NCBI GenBank assembly: GCA_902765005.1
Contig: CACWYB010000025.1
Location: 1-34,783 of the forward strand
Direction: 5' to 3'
Length of the DNA: 34,783 nt
DNA from: an uncultured Eubacteriales bacterium
Lineage (GTDB): Bacteria; Bacillota; Clostridia; Christensenellales; CAG-138
Under the pieces are notes generated by a model. It did not search any database. It had not been told where the DNA came from and saw nothing but the letters and a program-made list of their open reading frames with translations. The translations under genes were made by a program, and so were the position numbers. The stretch's first letter is position 1. Each line of letters starts with the position of its first letter. This document shows, piece by piece, positions 32,644 through 34,783 of the stretch.

Positions 32644-33009
32644 TTACTCCTCCACCACCGGGGACTCGGGGGCGTTGTTGCGGATGCTCTCGATGCCCTT
32701 GAGGCAGCCGGCCTTGGCCTTGTAGCTCTCGCCGGTGAGGATGATCTCCCCGTTGCCGGCCCTGAGACGGAAGCGGAACTCCCCGGATTTGTCCTTGTAG
32801 ACCTCAAACTTGGGATTCTTGCAGGTGGAACCTTCCACGGTCTGGTCCTCCAGCCCGGCGGCCACGGCGTTCTTGCGGACGCTCTCAATGCCGTTCTTGC
32901 AGGCGGACTCATTGGAATAGGTCTCGCTGACGCCGATGATCTCCCCGTTGCCGGCTTTCAGCACGAAACGGGAGCCCTTTTCATTGGTTTTCATAACAAA
33001 CTTACCCAT
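32644..33009 (-). CDS. Tandem DUF1508 (YegP-like) protein
   Basis: Small protein of 121 aa made of two DUF1508 repeats: residues about 3-55 (FVLKAGNGEIIGVSETY, GIESVRKNA) and about 63-116 (FRLRAGNGEIILTGESY, GIESIRNNA). Each forms a beta-hairpin plus helix unit, as in YegP. The function of the family is not established. It is transcribed alone from a clear promoter, divergent from the nitroreductase gene, and closes with a strong terminator. Confidence 0.92.
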   Translation of the reverse strand: MGKFVMKTNEKGSRFVLKAGNGEIIGVSETYSNESACKNGIESVRKNAVAAGLEDQTVEGSTCKNPKFEVYKDKSGEFRFRLRAGNGEIILTGESYKAKAGCLKGIESIRNNAPESPVVEE

Positions 33010-33040
33010 AGTTCCTTAGCCTCCTTCGTTTTCTGCTCTT

Positions 33041-33069
33041 AGTATATCCCATTCATATATAAAAAGCAA
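33041..33069 (-). promoter_or_regulatory. SigA-type promoter of the DUF1508 gene
   Basis: On the minus strand TTGCTT and TATACT are separated by exactly 17 bp, with the -10 about 32 bp upstream of the ATG. Confidence 0.75.
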
Positions 33070-33122
33070 CGGGTGAAAAGCGACATTTTTCGGAACAAAT
33101 CGGCCTCGGGACGGCCATTTTC

Positions 33123-33150
33123 CCCCGGTTGTATGCCCTTGCAACCGGGG
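33123..33150. promoter_or_regulatory. Inverted repeat overlapping the nitroreductase -35 box
   Basis: CCCCGGTTG and CAACCGGGG are perfect 9-bp arms around a 10-nt spacer. The right arm covers part of the -35 hexamer, which is the classic place for a dimeric repressor or redox-responsive regulator. The regulator is not identifiable here. Confidence 0.6.
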
Positions 33151-33167
33151 ATAGGATGGTATATACT
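33139..33167 (+). promoter_or_regulatory. SigA-type promoter of the nitroreductase gene
   Basis: TTGCAA and TATACT are separated by exactly 17 bp. The -10 is about 32 bp upstream of ATG 33199, which supports that start. Confidence 0.8.
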
Positions 33168-33198
33168 GAATACACCACGCGAAAAGGAGCAGAAAACC

Positions 33199-33726
33199 AT
33201 GGAATTCAGTGACCTTGCCCTGCAAAGAAGAAGCGTTCGCGCCTATGCGGATACGCCTGTGGACCCGGCCCTCATCGAACAGGTCCTCCAGGCGGCCCAG
33301 CTGGCCCCCACCTGGAAGAACTCCCAGACCGGCCGCTACTACGTGGCCGCCAGCCCGGAGGCCCAGGCAAAGATCCGCGCCTGCCTCCCCTCTTTCAACC
33401 AGCGCAGCAGCGACCACGCCGCCCTCATCGTCACCGCCTACGTGAAGGACGTTTCCGGCTTCACCGCCGGCCAGCCCGACAACGAGCTGGGCAACCAGTG
33501 GGGCGCCTACGACCTGGGGCTCCAGAACGCCTACCTCATTCTGAAGGCCCGGGAGCTGGGGCTGGACACCCTGATCATGGGCCTGAGGGACGAAGCCGCC
33601 CTCCGGGCCGCCGCGGGCATCCCGGACACGGAGGCTGTCTTCTCCGTCATCGCCCTGGGCTACCGAGCCCAGGAGCCCTCTCTGCGCCCCCGCAAGCCCC
33701 TTTCTGAGGTGGTCAGGTTCCTGTAA
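33199..33726 (+). CDS. Nitroreductase family protein
   Basis: FMN-dependent NAD(P)H oxidoreductase of 175 aa. The family start is clear (LALQRRSVRAYADTPVD), followed by AAQLAPTWKNSQTGRYY, which binds the FMN phosphate, and the central helix WGAYDLGLQNAYLILKARELGLDT. The C-terminal strand VIALGYRAQEP is typical. Short single-domain members reduce nitro-aromatics, quinones or related compounds; the natural substrate is unknown. ATG 33199 has AAGGAGC eight bases upstream; a longer frame to 33073 would cross the promoter and is rejected. Confidence 0.92.
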   Translation: MEFSDLALQRRSVRAYADTPVDPALIEQVLQAAQLAPTWKNSQTGRYYVAASPEAQAKIRACLPSFNQRSSDHAALIVTAYVKDVSGFTAGQPDNELGNQWGAYDLGLQNAYLILKARELGLDTLIMGLRDEAALRAAAGIPDTEAVFSVIALGYRAQEPSLRPRKPLSEVVRFL

Positions 33727-33762
33727 GCCTCCGTCTCTCCCTCCGCCTCGCTCCCCTCGGCA

Positions 33763-33782
33763 CCTCCCTCGTCAGAGGGAGG
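33763..33782. repeat. Small hairpin, CCTCCCTC/GAGGGAGG
   Basis: Perfect 8-bp arms around GTCA, in a pyrimidine-rich stretch just after the nitroreductase stop. It resembles short hairpins that recur between genes in Oscillospirales genomes, but only one copy is in this window. Confidence 0.5.
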
Positions 33783-33802
33783 CCATCCGCATACAACAAG
33801 AA

Positions 33803-33835
33803 AGCGCGGGATCGCTCCCGCGCTGCTTTTCATTT
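33803..33835 (+). terminator. Terminator hairpin, first of two identical copies
   Basis: AGCGCGGGA and TCCCGCGCT around TCGC, followed by TGCTTTTCATTTTG. It serves the plus-strand nitroreductase gene and probably the convergent minus-strand gene. The same stem, loop and T-run recur at 34496. Confidence 0.88.
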
Positions 33836-34030
33836 TGTTTCCTCTATATCGCACCGATCCACGGCAAAGGCCAAGAGCTTGCCGATGAGCTCGTTGCGGC
33901 TGTAACCGGACCGGCTCGCCAGATTGTTGATCTTTTCGACCAGCTCATCCTGAATGCGGATGGAGAAGATCTTGTACCCATCCTCTCCTTTGGGCCTTTT
34001 GGGCGGCAAAATCAGCTTTTCCATATCCAT
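33830..34030 (-). CDS. Small ribbon-helix-helix (CopG/Arc-like) protein
   Basis: Protein of 66 aa. Residues about 19-62 fit an Arc/CopG-type ribbon-helix-helix: a beta strand YKIFSIRIQDEL, helix VEKINNLASRSG, turn YSRNEL, and helix IGKLLAFAVD. Such proteins bind DNA as dimers, often as plasmid or toxin-antitoxin regulators. No toxin gene is obvious beside it. The divergent neighbour encodes a small membrane protein. GAGGTGATACT precedes the ATG. The fold is likely; the target is unknown. Confidence 0.78.
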   Translation of the reverse strand: MDMEKLILPPKRPKGEDGYKIFSIRIQDELVEKINNLASRSGYSRNELIGKLLAFAVDRCDIEETK

Positions 34031-34081
34031 AGTATCACCTCAACACCAATTTAGTATTGCAAGCGAACAATGGATATGTTA

Positions 34082-34111
34082 TTGTTTATGTTATAAGATT
34101 TAACGCATAAT
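34082..34111 (+). promoter_or_regulatory. Candidate promoter of the small membrane protein gene
   Basis: TTGTTT and CATAAT with an 18-bp spacer in an AT-rich stretch, about 40 bp before the ATG. Confidence 0.45.
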
Positions 34112-34151
34112 CAAGAGAGAATCGGATAGTTCTACTACAGGAGGAATTGGT

Positions 34152-34475
34152 ATGTTCGACAAATTAGGGAAAAAAGCCAGAATTCTTTCACAAGTGGCTT
34201 TTTGGATCAGGACCATATTCTCTTTTGCCCTTGGGGTTGTTTTCTACAAAGTCGGAAAGCAGCTGGGGCAGAATTACATAACTGCCCAATACTCAAAAAT
34301 CGCGTATATCGCTGCGATTATTTCGCTTATCATCGGACCAATTGCCGCTTGGTTAAAGAGTGCTTTCTATTACGCCGCCGGAAAGATGCTGGAAAACAGT
34401 GATGCGCAAACAGAAATTATGAAGCGGCTATACCGAGACAAAAAAAGAGACCAGAAACGGGAGAGCATCTTTTGA
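34152..34475 (+). CDS. Small two-helix membrane protein, unknown function
   Basis: Protein of 107 aa with two hydrophobic segments, about 13-33 (VAFWIRTIFSFALGVVF) and about 47-66 (AYIAAIISLIIGPIAAWL), then YYAAGKMLENSD and a highly charged tail (KRLYRDKKRDQKRE). The layout resembles small Clostridial membrane proteins that share a (F/Y)-x-x-G-x-L-x-E-x-x-D motif after a second helix; they often start with a zinc ribbon, which is absent here. Base composition is markedly AT-richer than the rest of the window, hinting at a foreign origin. Strong ribosome binding site AGGAGGAATTGGT. Confidence 0.75.
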   Translation: MFDKLGKKARILSQVAFWIRTIFSFALGVVFYKVGKQLGQNYITAQYSKIAYIAAIISLIIGPIAAWLKSAFYYAAGKMLENSDAQTEIMKRLYRDKKRDQKRESIF

Positions 34476-34495
34476 GTCTGTTCCGTAAACACAAC

Positions 34496-34528
34496 AGCGC
34501 GGGATCGCTCCCGCGCTGCTTTTCTTTT
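34496..34528 (+). terminator. Terminator hairpin, second of two identical copies
   Basis: The stem, loop and first T-run are identical to those at 33803 for 29 bp. It follows the small membrane protein gene on the plus strand and faces the L1 gene stop. Confidence 0.88.
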
Positions 34529-34536
34529 GGTTTGAA

Positions 34537-34782
34537 TTAGAACTTCTGGGCGTTGACCTTGACGCCGGGGCCCATGGTGGTGGAAGCCACCAGGCTGCGG
34601 ATGTAGGTACCCTTGGCGGCGGCGGGCTTGGCCTTGATGATCGCCTCCATGAGGGTGGTCAGGTTCTCGGTCAGCTTCTCGGGACCGAAGGAAACCTTGC
34701 CGATGGGGCAGTGGCAGATGTTGGTCTTGTCCACACGATACTCCACCTTACCGGCTTTGATGTCCTTGATGGCCTTGGCCAC
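34537..34782 (-). CDS. rplA: Ribosomal protein L1, C-terminal part
   Basis: The last 81 residues of 50S ribosomal protein L1, which forms the mobile L1 stalk at the E site and can repress its own operon. The visible part has [22 protein letters not shown], with the hallmark (G/V)EYR.DK..I and IG..SF elements, then the C-terminal [10 protein letters not shown] end. The gene continues beyond the right edge of the window, so the start is not seen. In most Firmicutes rplK precedes it and rplJ follows; here no rplJ follows, since the next sequence is a terminator and an unrelated gene. Confidence 0.95.
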   Translation of the reverse strand: MAKAIKDIKAGKVEYRVDKTNICHCPIGKVSFGPEKLTENLTTLMEAIIKAKPAAAKGTYIRSLVASTTMGPGVKVNAQKF

Positions 34783-34783
34783 G

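Overview
The window looks like a chromosomal segment from a GC-rich member of the Clostridia (Bacillota), probably a gut-type Oscillospirales-like organism. The reasons are the order ftsK/spoIIIE-rimO-pgsA-cinA-recA, LplB/LplC-type sugar permeases, YesL, a DUF896 protein, lipoproteins with short MKK-type signal peptides, and strong TTGACA/TATACT promoters. The taxon is inferred from gene content only. Most genes are about 60% GC or more; one short island near the right end is clearly AT-richer.

Region 1 (1-10902, plus strand) is a beta-fructan/sucrose-type utilisation operon whose beginning lies outside the window. It encodes an ABC ATPase (partial), two sugar permeases, a large solute-binding lipoprotein, a surface lipoprotein with an Ig-like domain plus three carbohydrate-binding-like beta-sandwich segments, a GH32-like lipoprotein, a YesL (DUF624) membrane protein, a cytoplasmic GH32 and a PfkB fructokinase. 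The logic appears to be capture and trimming at the surface, import, intracellular hydrolysis and phosphorylation.

Region 2 (10918-12566) has an XRE regulator with six APFL-type repeats and a HAD phosphatase, both on the minus strand. Region 3 (12582-20774) is a conserved housekeeping block, ftsK-rimO-pgsA-cinA with 4-bp ATGA overlaps, then recA and an alpha/beta hydrolase. recA as given is broken by an apparent internal deletion of about 32 bp.

Region 4 (20783-27301) holds a DUF896 protein, an M42 aminopeptidase and a potABCD polyamine operon led by an XRE-cupin regulator. Divergent from that regulator is a serine-palmitoyltransferase-like alpha-oxoamine synthase followed by a short-chain reductase (27450-29391), a possible two-step route to a sphingoid-like lipid base. 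Region 5 (29399-34783) holds an anti-sigma-like membrane protein with a truncated ECF sigma factor, a uridine kinase, a tandem DUF1508 protein, a nitroreductase, a small ribbon-helix-helix protein, a small AT-rich membrane protein gene and the C-terminal end of ribosomal protein L1.

The most unusual features are: (i) four copies of an intergenic element built from two long inverted repeats, with compensatory changes between copies, each just downstream of a minus-strand stop codon; (ii) frame-breaking internal deletions in recA and in the ECF sigma gene; (iii) the oxoamine synthase-reductase pair; (iv) the APFL-repeat regulator; (v) PotA with a duplicated C-terminal TOBE-like segment. No tRNA, rRNA, CRISPR array or transposase gene was seen. 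No gap between genes exceeds about 300 bp.
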